From Chitinophagaceae bacterium (GTDB lineage: Bacteria; Bacteroidota; Bacteroidia; Chitinophagales; Chitinophagaceae), in the NCBI GenBank assembly GCA_016787085.1, contig JAEUVJ010000008.1:124001-188000 (forward strand): a stretch of 64,000 nucleotides of DNA, in the 5' to 3' direction. The translations under genes were made by a program, and so were the position numbers. Below the pieces are notes generated by a model. The model saw only the letters and a list, made by a program, of their open reading frames with translations, ran no database searches and was not told the origin of the DNA. Positions 1-8,756 of the stretch are shown one piece after another (position 1 is the first letter of the stretch; every line of letters starts with the position of its first letter).

Positions 1-200
1 GACATATCCGTAGGAGAAGAAATCGTAAAATCGAAATAGATACTGTCTTTGGGATTTAGTGTTACATCGCCTACAACAAACTTGGCGCCACTGCTACGAT
101 ATTCAACCGTGACATCGAAGGAGTCAACGGGTTCGACTTTCTTTTCGCAGGCAGAAAGTACCAAACCCAACACCAATGATCCTAAAATTATTTTTTTCAT
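1..200 (-). CDS. Surface lipoprotein of the SusCD locus, N-terminal part only
   Basis: The first 66 codons are visible; the rest lies beyond base 1. The protein starts MKKIILGSLVLGLVLSACEK, a type II signal peptide with lipobox LSAC and lipidated Cys18, so it should be a lipoprotein. The visible mature part (roughly residues 19-66) is beta-rich, as in the Ig- or PKD-like start of SusE/SusF-type or DUF5017-type glycan-binding lipoproteins, but too little is present to name a family. It lies 26 bp downstream of the SusD gene on the same strand, where such surface glycan-binding proteins are normally found. Its function as a glycan binder is inferred from position only. Confidence 0.75.
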   Translation of the reverse strand, partial: MKKIILGSLVLGLVLSACEKKVEPVDSFDVTVEYRSSGAKFVVGDVTLNPKDSIYFDFTISSPTDM

Positions 201-226
201 ATACAAGTTCATTTTATAGTAATTGA

Positions 227-2056
227 TTATTGCAGGGGGTCAAAAGTCCCGTTTATCCAACCTGATGTTTGCTCAAGGAAGAAATTCTGGCTGAAAAAAT
301 TGGGAAATGGATAAAAATAGTATTTCGCCGGTATACTGATCACATTTGAGCCCTCTAATGAAGCAATGGTGCCAGGCGTTGTATAAATAGCAGTATATAC
401 TGACTGGTTATTGAGGTTAGCTGTATCTCTTGGTCTTACACCAAAAGCATCAGGCGCATCTATATATATTCTGCCTGCAACAGGGTTTGCGGGAAGATTG
501 CCGGCTACGTATGGAAGCTTAGCAGCCAGTTTGTACGATTGACGTGCAGAAATAAGACCATAGTTCCTGGTCCTTCTCAAATCCCAATACCGTTTTCCTT
601 CCATGGCAAATTCAACCATTCTTTCATTTAAAATCAAACTTCTCATGGATGCCATGTCTGCAGCAACGTCTAAACCATAATCAAATGACCCAACCACTAT
701 ACCTGCCCTCTGCCGGATGCGTCGTACATTATCTTTTGCTTCTGTCAACCTGTTTGTTTCATTGGCACACTCCGCAAGGTTCAATACTACTTCAGCAAAC
801 CTCATCTCTATCCAATCCATACCGCTGCCACCACCCGAATTAGAATTATATACAGATTGTGCCGGAGTTAGTGTGTTATTAGTTAGTCGTTTGCAATAAA
901 ACCCTGTAACGATCGTTCCTGCAGCTTCATCAGGAACTCCCGTGTGTGACCATTGTTTGCGTGTAGCTTTCCCGCTTAAAGGCCAGACACCTCCGTTATA
1001 GGCAATGGAAGCTGCAAAACGAGGATCCCTGTTTTGCCAGAACATAATGTTATTATAGCCAGAAGAAGCATGATTAGTGGGCAACCCATCACTCATCGTG
1101 TAGGCTTGTACAAGGTTCCAGGTAGGTTGATTTGAACCGCTTGCTCCATCAGTTTCAGAATCGGGCCGGGTAATAGCTTCCGTGTTGGTACCTACATCCC
1201 TTGCGGCACTGTATTTTCGTACCAATAACACTTCAACATTGTCTTCTGTTGTAAAAATATTTGCGTACGTTGGAAATAAAGAGTGGCCGTCAGCAATGCA
1301 TTGGTTATACGCCGCAAGATTTGCCTGGTAGGCATCTTCCCATCGTGATGCAATATTCGTAGGATTAAACTGCGGGCTTGCCCAATACATCAGCACTTTT
1401 CCTTTAGTCGCCGACGCAGCAGCCCTGGTAATACGTCCTTTATCACTTGTTGGCCAGGTAGCAGGAAGGTATGCTATGGCAGAATCCAGATCCTTTACAA
1501 TAGCTGCAATACATTCACTTGTTTTGGCGCGGGGAACATTCAATTCATCTTCAAGAGTCTGCGATTGCAATATCAATGGTACGCCGCCATATAAGCTAAC
1601 TAACCTGAAGTAAACGAAAGCCCGTAAAAAGAAAAACTGGCCTTTGAGAGTCGTCCTGGTCACTTCGGGCAAAGTACTGTTAGTATTAAGCCCTTCAATG
1701 GCAATATTACAACGACGAATATCAAAATAGCGGTTGGTGGTAATACCATTACCTGTTCCTATATCGGTAACAGAATTTTCTACCAGGGTGCCGTATAAAA
1801 ATGCTGTGTTGGCATTGTTTAGCTCATCAGACGTATTATGAATACCACCGAGAGTTGGCCACTGGGGTATAACTAATCCATACGTTCTGTTTAGAAATAA
1901 TCCCACTGCTCCCTGATCGCTCCAAATTCTCGAATCAATCCCCTGAGGATCTTCAATGTCGAAAAATTCAGAATCCTTCTTACAGGCGGATAAGACCGTA
2001 AATAGAGCAAGGGTTGCTATAACCATTGCTTTTCCTGTATTCTTTATATATCTCAT
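227..2056 (-). CDS. SusD/RagB family nutrient-binding outer membrane lipoprotein
   Basis: This 609-residue protein has a type II signal peptide ending in VLSAC (Cys25) followed by KKD, so it is expected to be a lipoprotein on the outer membrane surface. The length and the helical TPR-like region with late motifs such as NERMVEFAMEGKRYWDLRR are typical of RagB/SusD. SusD proteins form a lid over their partner SusC and capture oligosaccharides. The gene follows susC with only 24 bp between them, so the two are surely co-transcribed. The glycan bound cannot be read from the sequence; the neighbouring rhamnosidase, GH95 and RhaT genes suggest a rhamnose-containing one. Confidence 0.96.
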   Translation of the reverse strand: MRYIKNTGKAMVIATLALFTVLSACKKDSEFFDIEDPQGIDSRIWSDQGAVGLFLNRTYGLVIPQWPTLGGIHNTSDELNNANTAFLYGTLVENSVTDIGTGNGITTNRYFDIRRCNIAIEGLNTNSTLPEVTRTTLKGQFFFLRAFVYFRLVSLYGGVPLILQSQTLEDELNVPRAKTSECIAAIVKDLDSAIAYLPATWPTSDKGRITRAAASATKGKVLMYWASPQFNPTNIASRWEDAYQANLAAYNQCIADGHSLFPTYANIFTTEDNVEVLLVRKYSAARDVGTNTEAITRPDSETDGASGSNQPTWNLVQAYTMSDGLPTNHASSGYNNIMFWQNRDPRFAASIAYNGGVWPLSGKATRKQWSHTGVPDEAAGTIVTGFYCKRLTNNTLTPAQSVYNSNSGGGSGMDWIEMRFAEVVLNLAECANETNRLTEAKDNVRRIRQRAGIVVGSFDYGLDVAADMASMRSLILNERMVEFAMEGKRYWDLRRTRNYGLISARQSYKLAAKLPYVAGNLPANPVAGRIYIDAPDAFGVRPRDTANLNNQSVYTAIYTTPGTIASLEGSNVISIPAKYYFYPFPNFFSQNFFLEQTSGWINGTFDPLQ

Positions 2057-2080
2057 AATATTTTTTTTAGAAATTTCTAC

Positions 2081-5000
2081 TTATAAACTTGCATTGATAC
2101 CAAGAGAAATAGTCCTTAATGTTGGATAAGTACCAAAGTTGGATGTATAAGGATCTTTATATTTTAACGGGTTTACTATATTCCAAAGGTTAGTACCGGT
2201 GACCATAAATCTCAGATCAGGGATACCTATTTTGCCCGAAATGTTTTTAGGCAACTGGTAAGAAAGAACCATATTATTTATCCGGCTTTGCGTACCACTA
2301 ACGGCCCAGAAAGTTGAGTTGGCGGTTACAAGCGGAGCATCTGCTCTCGGGAATTTTCCATTGGGATTTTCAGGAGACCAATGATCTGCCCAGAATTTAG
2401 GTGCGTTCCGGACTGTAGTAGGAACAAGCCTTGCGTCAGAATCGTATAAACGTTTACCACCTACTGAAAGATTCATATTCGTTGACAATCTGAAAGTCTT
2501 ATAGGTAACGCCGAACGTAAATCCAAAGCCAACAACAGCTGTAGTTTTGTCGAACATCAAAGTAGCATCTCCTGCTTCCGTAATTTGACCATCGCCGTTA
2601 ATGTCTTCAAAATCCATGAATCCAACTTGTGGTTTTACTCCACCAATCAGGTAATTCGGGTTCTTGGCAAGAATAGCATCCACCTCTGCCTGTGTTCTCA
2701 AAATTCCTTTTGCTATATAACCGATATTGTTGCCGTTGTACCTGCGTGGGTCACGGCCTACCAGTATGCCCAATTGATCATTACCAAACTGTCCCAAAAG
2801 ACTTTCGTTATAATATGATTGCATTAATTGACTATTACCGAATGCAAAGTTGGCATCCACGTTGAAACCCCAGTCCTTTCCAAATCTTGTACGATACCCG
2901 ATTGCAAACTCGGAACCCCAGCTTAATTGTTTAAGGTAGTTAACTACCGGCGGCGGAATACCTGCAGTTGGCGGGAAAACAGTGGCTGAATAAGTATCAT
3001 ATCCGTCATACGTATAACGTTGATAAAATTCTGCTGTTATATTGACCTTGCCCTTTAAAATAGTGGCATCAAATCCCACATTGAGGCTTCTTGCCTTCTC
3101 CCATGTGATTAAAGGATTTGGATAAATACTTGGATCTAATCCGCTGGTGGCAGTATTGCCAAACAGGATACCCGTTGTTTGCGAAAAGCGTGACTGCCAT
3201 AAACGGGCACCTAACCTGTCTTCCCCGACCAATCCATAAGTAGCCCTTAGTTTGAGGCTGTTTACAAAATTGATGTCCTTAAAAAAGTTCTCGTCGCTTA
3301 TTTTCCAGCCTAAGCCTACCGATGGGAAAAAGCCCCATCTCTCTGCAGGCAAAAAATTCACAGACGCATCAGCCCGGCCAATAAACTCGAAAAAGTATTT
3401 TCCCTGAAAAGAGTAGTTGGCGCGGGTAATGTAAGAACGTTTTGCAGTGACAAATGCCTGCGTAGGTCTTACTACTTCGTTTATACTGCCAAGAGCCGTA
3501 GGATCATTACTAAATGCCCAGAACTCATCAACGCCGGCAACTATTTGTGTATTTTTCGCCAAAAGAACATTACGACTTTCCGATTCGCTTTGGTCAAAGC
3601 CCACCATTACATCAAAATCATGATTGCCGATTTTTCTTCCGTATGACAGGGTAGCAAAAAATTGATAGCTATCTGAAATAGTAGTTCCTTCCTGTATCTG
3701 GTCGTTGTTGGCGATTCTTACAGTAGGACTTGCTCCGGGTGTTGCCACCAATTGATCGGAATACAATAAACTATTTTGCCCTCTGCGCTGGAGATTTGCC
3801 ACATTATAAGAAGCAAAATATCCTTTGGCGATAGCATTCCTGTTATTCTTACCAAACTGCATCCGTGCGGATAGCCCTTTCACAAATTTCGGTTTCCATT
3901 CCAATGAGGCGTTCACGGCAAGCCCTTGAGACCTGCTATCCCTGTAAGACCCGGATCTATGCACTCCTAAGAAACTCCAGTTTTGATTTTGCGGAGATGA
4001 ATTATTGGCACCCTGGAAGCCGACCAATTTGTCGCCTAATATAACCGGCACCCATTTAGGAGTCAGGTATAAGGGGCGTATCGTTGCGTCATCTGTTTCA
4101 GTACTTGCACTTGAATGATTATTACTTTCTTCCTGGTTAAAATCAGTTGCGAAAGTGACATCAGCAGTAAGACCTTCAATGATCTTGGCATTCATGCCTG
4201 CACGAAGACTGTATTTAGTGTTTTCAATAATGCCATAATTACCTTTCTCGTTGTAGTAATTTCCTCCGGCAAAAAATGTAACCTTATCAGTACCGCCGGA
4301 AACAGTTACTGTGTGCCTTTGCACTTTACCATCTTTCCAGAAATAATCAAACCATGATTTATCCTCGAGTCCTTTTAAAGAATCTAAATCAGCCTGTGAA
4401 AAACGTGTGTTAAAAGCAGAACCTGTCAACTCAAAACCATCATTTAAAAATTTGGCATGTTCATAAGCTGTCAGTGTCTGGGGATCTACCGTTGGAGTGG
4501 ATACTCCGAAATACCCGGAATAGGAAATTTTTGGTTTGCCTGCTTTACCTCTTTTTGTAGTGATCAACACCACTCCTTTTGCACCCGCTGCGCCATAAAT
4601 GGCCGCTGATGCATCTTTCAGAAATGTAATGTCTTCTATCTGGCTTGCGTCGAGGTTTTCAAAAAAATCAGCATTGGACGATTGAGCCCATTGTGCAGGG
4701 TTAGATACGATCCCATCAATAACAATTAAAGGCTGGCTGGTAACCCCCCCGGCATTACCTGGAAAGCTGGCCGGAGCAGTAGTTGAATTACGAAGATTAA
4801 GCGATGTAGTAGAGCCTGGTTTACCTGAACTAAAATTTACTGCCACCCCCGGCACCCTGTTGACCAATGCCGAAGGCAAATTAGCAACAGATATGTCTTC
4901 GATTTCGGCCGCCTTAATAGTAGCTACCGCACCTTGTACATTCACTCTCTTCCTGGTACCGTAACCCACTACTATCACATCTTCCAGTTTGTTGTCAAGT

Positions 5001-5302
5001 TTGAAAAGAGGTACCGCCAAAGCAGAACCGGCGCCTGCTTTTACTTCATAAATGCCATAGCCCACATACGAAAATGTGAGTACGGATTCTGTAGATGGTA
5101 CTTTGATGGTAAAGTCACCGGTAGCATTGGTCGTAGTGACCGTTGTGGTGTTTTTCACCCTCACTGTCACTCCTTCAAGCGGCGCCTTCGTTTCTTCGTC
5201 GGTCACCTTGCCTGAAATGGTCCTTTCCTGAGCAGTGGCGAAAAGGGAAAAGCATACCGTAAGTGATAGCAACAGCAGCTTTGGTAGTCGCAGACAATTC
5301 AT
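2081..5302 (-). CDS. SusC/RagA family TonB-linked outer membrane transporter
   Basis: The 1073-residue protein begins with a signal peptide (cleavage likely after FATAQ, about residue 25). Next comes a CarboxypepD_reg-like beta-sandwich (about residues 28-110, starting RTISGKVTDEETKAPLEGV), then the SusC plug with the signature VVGYGTRKRVNVQGAVATI and the conserved GVVLITTKRGK. A 22-strand barrel fills the remainder. A calcium-loop-like stretch DINGDGQITEAGD sits in the C-terminal third. SusC proteins import glycan fragments across the outer membrane using TonB energy. It pairs with the SusD gene downstream and is 46 bp downstream of the DUF3826 gene. No signal-transduction N-terminal extension is visible, so it is probably not a FecA-type sensor. 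Confidence 0.97.
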   Translation of the reverse strand: MNCLRLPKLLLLSLTVCFSLFATAQERTISGKVTDEETKAPLEGVTVRVKNTTTVTTTNATGDFTIKVPSTESVLTFSYVGYGIYEVKAGAGSALAVPLFKLDNKLEDVIVVGYGTRKRVNVQGAVATIKAAEIEDISVANLPSALVNRVPGVAVNFSSGKPGSTTSLNLRNSTTAPASFPGNAGGVTSQPLIVIDGIVSNPAQWAQSSNADFFENLDASQIEDITFLKDASAAIYGAAGAKGVVLITTKRGKAGKPKISYSGYFGVSTPTVDPQTLTAYEHAKFLNDGFELTGSAFNTRFSQADLDSLKGLEDKSWFDYFWKDGKVQRHTVTVSGGTDKVTFFAGGNYYNEKGNYGIIENTKYSLRAGMNAKIIEGLTADVTFATDFNQEESNNHSSASTETDDATIRPLYLTPKWVPVILGDKLVGFQGANNSSPQNQNWSFLGVHRSGSYRDSRSQGLAVNASLEWKPKFVKGLSARMQFGKNNRNAIAKGYFASYNVANLQRRGQNSLLYSDQLVATPGASPTVRIANNDQIQEGTTISDSYQFFATLSYGRKIGNHDFDVMVGFDQSESESRNVLLAKNTQIVAGVDEFWAFSNDPTALGSINEVVRPTQAFVTAKRSYITRANYSFQGKYFFEFIGRADASVNFLPAERWGFFPSVGLGWKISDENFFKDINFVNSLKLRATYGLVGEDRLGARLWQSRFSQTTGILFGNTATSGLDPSIYPNPLITWEKARSLNVGFDATILKGKVNITAEFYQRYTYDGYDTYSATVFPPTAGIPPPVVNYLKQLSWGSEFAIGYRTRFGKDWGFNVDANFAFGNSQLMQSYYNESLLGQFGNDQLGILVGRDPRRYNGNNIGYIAKGILRTQAEVDAILAKNPNYLIGGVKPQVGFMDFEDINGDGQITEAGDATLMFDKTTAVVGFGFTFGVTYKTFRLSTNMNLSVGGKRLYDSDARLVPTTVRNAPKFWADHWSPENPNGKFPRADAPLVTANSTFWAVSGTQSRINNMVLSYQLPKNISGKIGIPDLRFMVTGTNLWNIVNPLKYKDPYTSNFGTYPTLRTISLGINASL

Positions 5303-5348
5303 ATAGCATTTGGTTTTATGATGTGAGAAATTTAAGCAATCATTCTTC

Positions 5349-6131
5349 TTACTGCATGGTTTGCTTTTTTGCAGCTTCCCTGTCTTTTATCCTTTGCTGC
5401 CAGGCCGCTGTTTCCTTTTTCAGATCGTAGCCTTCAGCAGAAAGATAATTATTGATCCTTCCTTTATATTTTCCGAACATTTTATGCTTATCATCAGACG
5501 AGCCCTCATCCATCGCCAGTTCCCTGGCTTCCTTCAGCCAGTTGTATATCTTCTCTTTTTGTGCACTGGTCAGGCCGGGTAACATATCCTGGTAGGCGGC
5601 ATACGTAATGGGGAATACTTTGTACGTCATACCATCCTTTACCTTATCTACCTGCTCTTCATTAAGATTCTTCTTTAATTGAGCAATAAACTGCTCATGA
5701 AGCTGCAATAACTGAGAAGATTTTTTTTCTTCCTGCCCTTTAACGGATGCCGTTTTTTCGTCCGCAGAAAGAGACTGAGACTTCAGATCCGCAATGACAT
5801 TTTTACTTTGCTCGTGGATCGCATTAAGCTGTATATATTGATTAACAAGCTCATTTACCACTTTATCAAACACGCCTGAATCGGTGATCCCTAACGTATT
5901 TACGATCTTTGCCGACCTTTCTGTAAGCGTCTTTTTGTACTCTATTTCTTTCTGACGGACATCACCTGGCTGGGCAAATACCTGCAAACAGAAAAATGCA
6001 GCACTTGTAAGTAAGAGTACCCGAACTATGAAATTGAGATTGAAAAAAGAAAGGGCAAAAGTCCTGGTTGCCGGAGCTGGCAATACTTCTTTATGCAGAA
6101 GTTCCTTTTTGGCAAGCAAAGTTTCTTTCAT
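5349..6131 (-). CDS. DUF3826 domain secreted protein
   Basis: The C-terminal two thirds match what I remember of the DUF3826 family: helical, with conserved stretches YKVFPITYAAYQDMLPGLT and KYKGRINNYLSAEGYDLKKE. Members are common in Bacteroidota pectin and rhamnogalacturonan loci, but their biochemical role is unknown to me. A hydrophobic segment ending LQVFAQ suggests export to the periplasm, with an unusually long N-terminal region before it. I chose the ATG at 6131 (260 residues); an in-frame ATG at 6185 would add 18 residues that look like translated leader. It follows a 123-bp gap after the GH2 gene and precedes susC by 46 bp, so a promoter in that gap could drive DUF3826-susC-susD separately. 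Confidence 0.85.
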   Translation of the reverse strand: MKETLLAKKELLHKEVLPAPATRTFALSFFNLNFIVRVLLLTSAAFFCLQVFAQPGDVRQKEIEYKKTLTERSAKIVNTLGITDSGVFDKVVNELVNQYIQLNAIHEQSKNVIADLKSQSLSADEKTASVKGQEEKKSSQLLQLHEQFIAQLKKNLNEEQVDKVKDGMTYKVFPITYAAYQDMLPGLTSAQKEKIYNWLKEARELAMDEGSSDDKHKMFGKYKGRINNYLSAEGYDLKKETAAWQQRIKDREAAKKQTMQ

Positions 6132-6244
6132 CCCGTAAGTTTTATCGTTAGTGTGATGATGAATGCAGTAAAAAGCCATTTTCATTCATCACCCTAAAGG
6201 TACAGGGACGGTAAAAGCTTAAAAATGTAAGGTTTCGCTATAAA

Positions 6245-6262
6245 GATGGAATATTTTACTAT
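6245..6262 (-). promoter_or_regulatory. Candidate operator motif shared with 28072-28089
   Basis: The plus-strand 18-mer GATGGAATATTTTACTAT lies in the 123-bp gap upstream of the DUF3826-susC-susD genes. A near-identical 18-mer (17 of 18 bases) lies upstream of the first gene of the same locus. Two copies at the two places where a promoter is most expected suggest a regulator-binding site or shared promoter part; this is inference. No strict TAnnTTTG box was found in either gap. Confidence 0.35.
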
Positions 6263-6308
6263 TCAAACCGCTAAAGTATTTCCGGGAACGATTGCGTAAA
6301 TTGAACCC

Positions 6309-8756
6309 TCAGTCACTCGTTTTCAGCGACAAAACTGCCGGCAACAATCCTGCACTGTCTGCTTTTAATGTAATATTTCCCTTTTTTTCAGTGGATTGGA
6401 TAATGGCCAGCGTCATTCCTTTCCAGCTTTTCCTTTCAGGGCTTTTTAAAGAACCGGTATCTGCCTGGTACCCATTGTCCGTTCCCGCAAGGATGCCGTT
6501 CCCGGAAACCGAAAACCGGATAAGATGATCTGCACCGGGCACTGTATTGCCATTCCTGTCCACAACCCTGGCGGTAATAAATGACAGGTCTTTGCCATCA
6601 GCCATGATGACCCTTCGGTCGGCGGTTAGCTCTATACGGGCAGGCTGACCTGCCGTCCTGATCTCTTTTACCAGGACGATCTTTCCGTTCTTTCTTGAAA
6701 CCGCCTTTACACTGCCGGGGGCGAAAGGCACACGCCACATCACATGCAGCTTATCATCACTCTTTTTCCGTTTGCCAAGCGATCTTCCATTCAGGAAGAG
6801 TTCCACTTCGTCTGCAAAACTGTAGTAAGCCCACACATCTATCGTGTCTCCTTTTTTCCAGTTCCAATGGGGAAAAATATGAAGTACCGGCTTGCTGATC
6901 CATTCACTTTGGTACATATAATATACATCCTTGGGAAAACCGGCCAGGTCTATGATACCATAATAACTGCTTCTTGCCGGGAATTTTGAATATGGCAAAG
7001 GCTCGCCCAGGAAATCAAACCCGCTCCATACAAAAATGCCGGCCATATGAGGATGCTTCTTTACCGCCAGCCATGTCTTCTCATGTGTGCCGCCCCAATA
7101 AGCATGGGTGTTATCATAAGCCGATACAGTGTAATCTATGATCCCGTTTGAATTGCTGAATGTATCCTGCGCTTTGTAATCAGGGGGCCAGATGCGGATA
7201 CTGTCGGACAGGAATGGGTAAACACCCCTTGTTGCCAATGCAGAAGCCGTTTCCGTAGCAATAAACTTCTGCCCGGGAAAACGCTTTGGTAATTCCGGGT
7301 AGTCATAGTACTTATAATTAAAGCCGAGGACATCCAGTGCGTTGGCTTTGGCGATGAAATTCTTTTCCGCAACCGTTTCTGTTAATGCGGTAGTAACCGG
7401 TCTCGAACCATCCGCAGCTTTTACCGCATCCACCAGTTTTTTAACAAGGACAGTTCCGGTGCTGTCAAACTGTTCCCGCTGTTCATTGCCGATGCTCCAT
7501 ATAATGACAGAAGGATGGTTCCTGTCACGCAGTACCATGGCCTGTGCATCTTTTTCCGCCCATTCATCAAAATATAAATGATAATCAAATTTGTTTTTTC
7601 TCTTTTTCCAGATATCATACGCCTCATCAATTACCAAAAAGCCCATTTCATCACAGAGGTCCAAAAACTCAGCAGCAGGAGGGTTATGTGCCGTGCGGAT
7701 AGCATTACAACCCATCTCTTTTAGAATTTTCAGTTGCCTTCCTGCAGCCGCCTTATTAAACGCTGCGCCCAATGCGCCGAGATCATGATGCATACAGACA
7801 CCTCTGATCTTGAATGGCTGTCCATTAAGCGAAAAACCTTTTTCACTATCAAAATTGAAATAGCGGATCCCGAATACGGTGGCATATTCATCCACCAGCT
7901 TTTCCTCTGCAGTTATTTTTATGACTGCCCGGTATAAATAAGGACGATGAGGCGACCATAATTGCGGATCATTTAACTCAATAGACTCTTCGAACAGTGT
8001 GGGATCACCTTTAAACAGCCCGCGGATACGCAATGTTTCAGTTCCGGCATGTACGAGCCGGCCCTCTTTGTTATAAATATTCACAGTAATACCTGTTACC
8101 GCCGGCAGGCTATCTTTATTGATAACCAGTTTTGCAGTAACATTGATCCTTACTTTCTTATTGCTGCTAACCTCTGTGGTAATAAAACTTCCCCAGTGAT
8201 CTACGGCTGTTTCAGCGCTTGTAATGATCAGTTTCACACTTCTATAAATACCCGATCCGCTATACCACCTAGAATCCGGCTGCTGGCTGTTATCTGCCTT
8301 TACTGCAATGACATTTTCTGCAGGCGCCAACCTGATAAACGGAGTAAGATCATAGCCGAACGGAACGTAACCATTGGGACGTTTGCCAAGATAATGCCCG
8401 TTGATCCATACCTCGCTGTTCTTATACACTCCGTCAAATTCAATACGCACATTCTTATCTTTTGCAGAAGCAGGCAGTACAAATCTTTTCCTGTACCAGC
8501 CGATACCTCCCGGCAATGCCCCACCCTGCGTAGTGGCCGGCGCATTCTTTGTGAAATCGCTTTCAATACTCCAGTCATGTGGCAAAGAAAGTTTCCTCCA
8601 TTTTGAATCATCATAAGACGGCTGGATAGCTGCGCTGTCATTGCCCAATAAAAATTTCCAGTCGCGGTTAAAATCTATAACACTGCGCGGCGGCTGTGCC
8701 AACGGGCATTGCAGCAGCACTAATAACGATAAAAGAAGAAAAGATGCTTTACTCAT
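6309..8756 (-). CDS. Glycoside hydrolase family 2, beta-galactosidase-like
   Basis: The 815-residue protein has a short signal peptide (cleavage after about CPLAQ, residue 21). The GH2 layout follows: sugar-binding jelly roll (about 25-190, with PHDWSIESDF and GGIGWYRKRF), Ig-like domain (195-300), TIM barrel (300-600) and C-terminal beta domains of DUF4982 and GH2_C5 type (610-815). The predicted acid/base is Glu425 in WSIGNEQREQ and the predicted nucleophile Glu502 in ATETASA. Family knowledge gives exo-beta-galactosidase or related activity on periplasmic oligosaccharides; the exact sugar is not readable. Its ATG overlaps the stop of the GH78 gene by one base (TAATG), suggesting translational coupling. 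Confidence 0.93.
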   Translation of the reverse strand: MSKASFLLLSLLVLLQCPLAQPPRSVIDFNRDWKFLLGNDSAAIQPSYDDSKWRKLSLPHDWSIESDFTKNAPATTQGGALPGGIGWYRKRFVLPASAKDKNVRIEFDGVYKNSEVWINGHYLGKRPNGYVPFGYDLTPFIRLAPAENVIAVKADNSQQPDSRWYSGSGIYRSVKLIITSAETAVDHWGSFITTEVSSNKKVRINVTAKLVINKDSLPAVTGITVNIYNKEGRLVHAGTETLRIRGLFKGDPTLFEESIELNDPQLWSPHRPYLYRAVIKITAEEKLVDEYATVFGIRYFNFDSEKGFSLNGQPFKIRGVCMHHDLGALGAAFNKAAAGRQLKILKEMGCNAIRTAHNPPAAEFLDLCDEMGFLVIDEAYDIWKKRKNKFDYHLYFDEWAEKDAQAMVLRDRNHPSVIIWSIGNEQREQFDSTGTVLVKKLVDAVKAADGSRPVTTALTETVAEKNFIAKANALDVLGFNYKYYDYPELPKRFPGQKFIATETASALATRGVYPFLSDSIRIWPPDYKAQDTFSNSNGIIDYTVSAYDNTHAYWGGTHEKTWLAVKKHPHMAGIFVWSGFDFLGEPLPYSKFPARSSYYGIIDLAGFPKDVYYMYQSEWISKPVLHIFPHWNWKKGDTIDVWAYYSFADEVELFLNGRSLGKRKKSDDKLHVMWRVPFAPGSVKAVSRKNGKIVLVKEIRTAGQPARIELTADRRVIMADGKDLSFITARVVDRNGNTVPGADHLIRFSVSGNGILAGTDNGYQADTGSLKSPERKSWKGMTLAIIQSTEKKGNITLKADSAGLLPAVLSLKTSD

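Noticed and set aside
8049..8606. Open frame of 185 codons on the plus strand opposite the GH2 gene
   Set aside because: It lies fully antisense to a well-supported GH2 gene and its translation has no protein-like features; it is a shadow frame.
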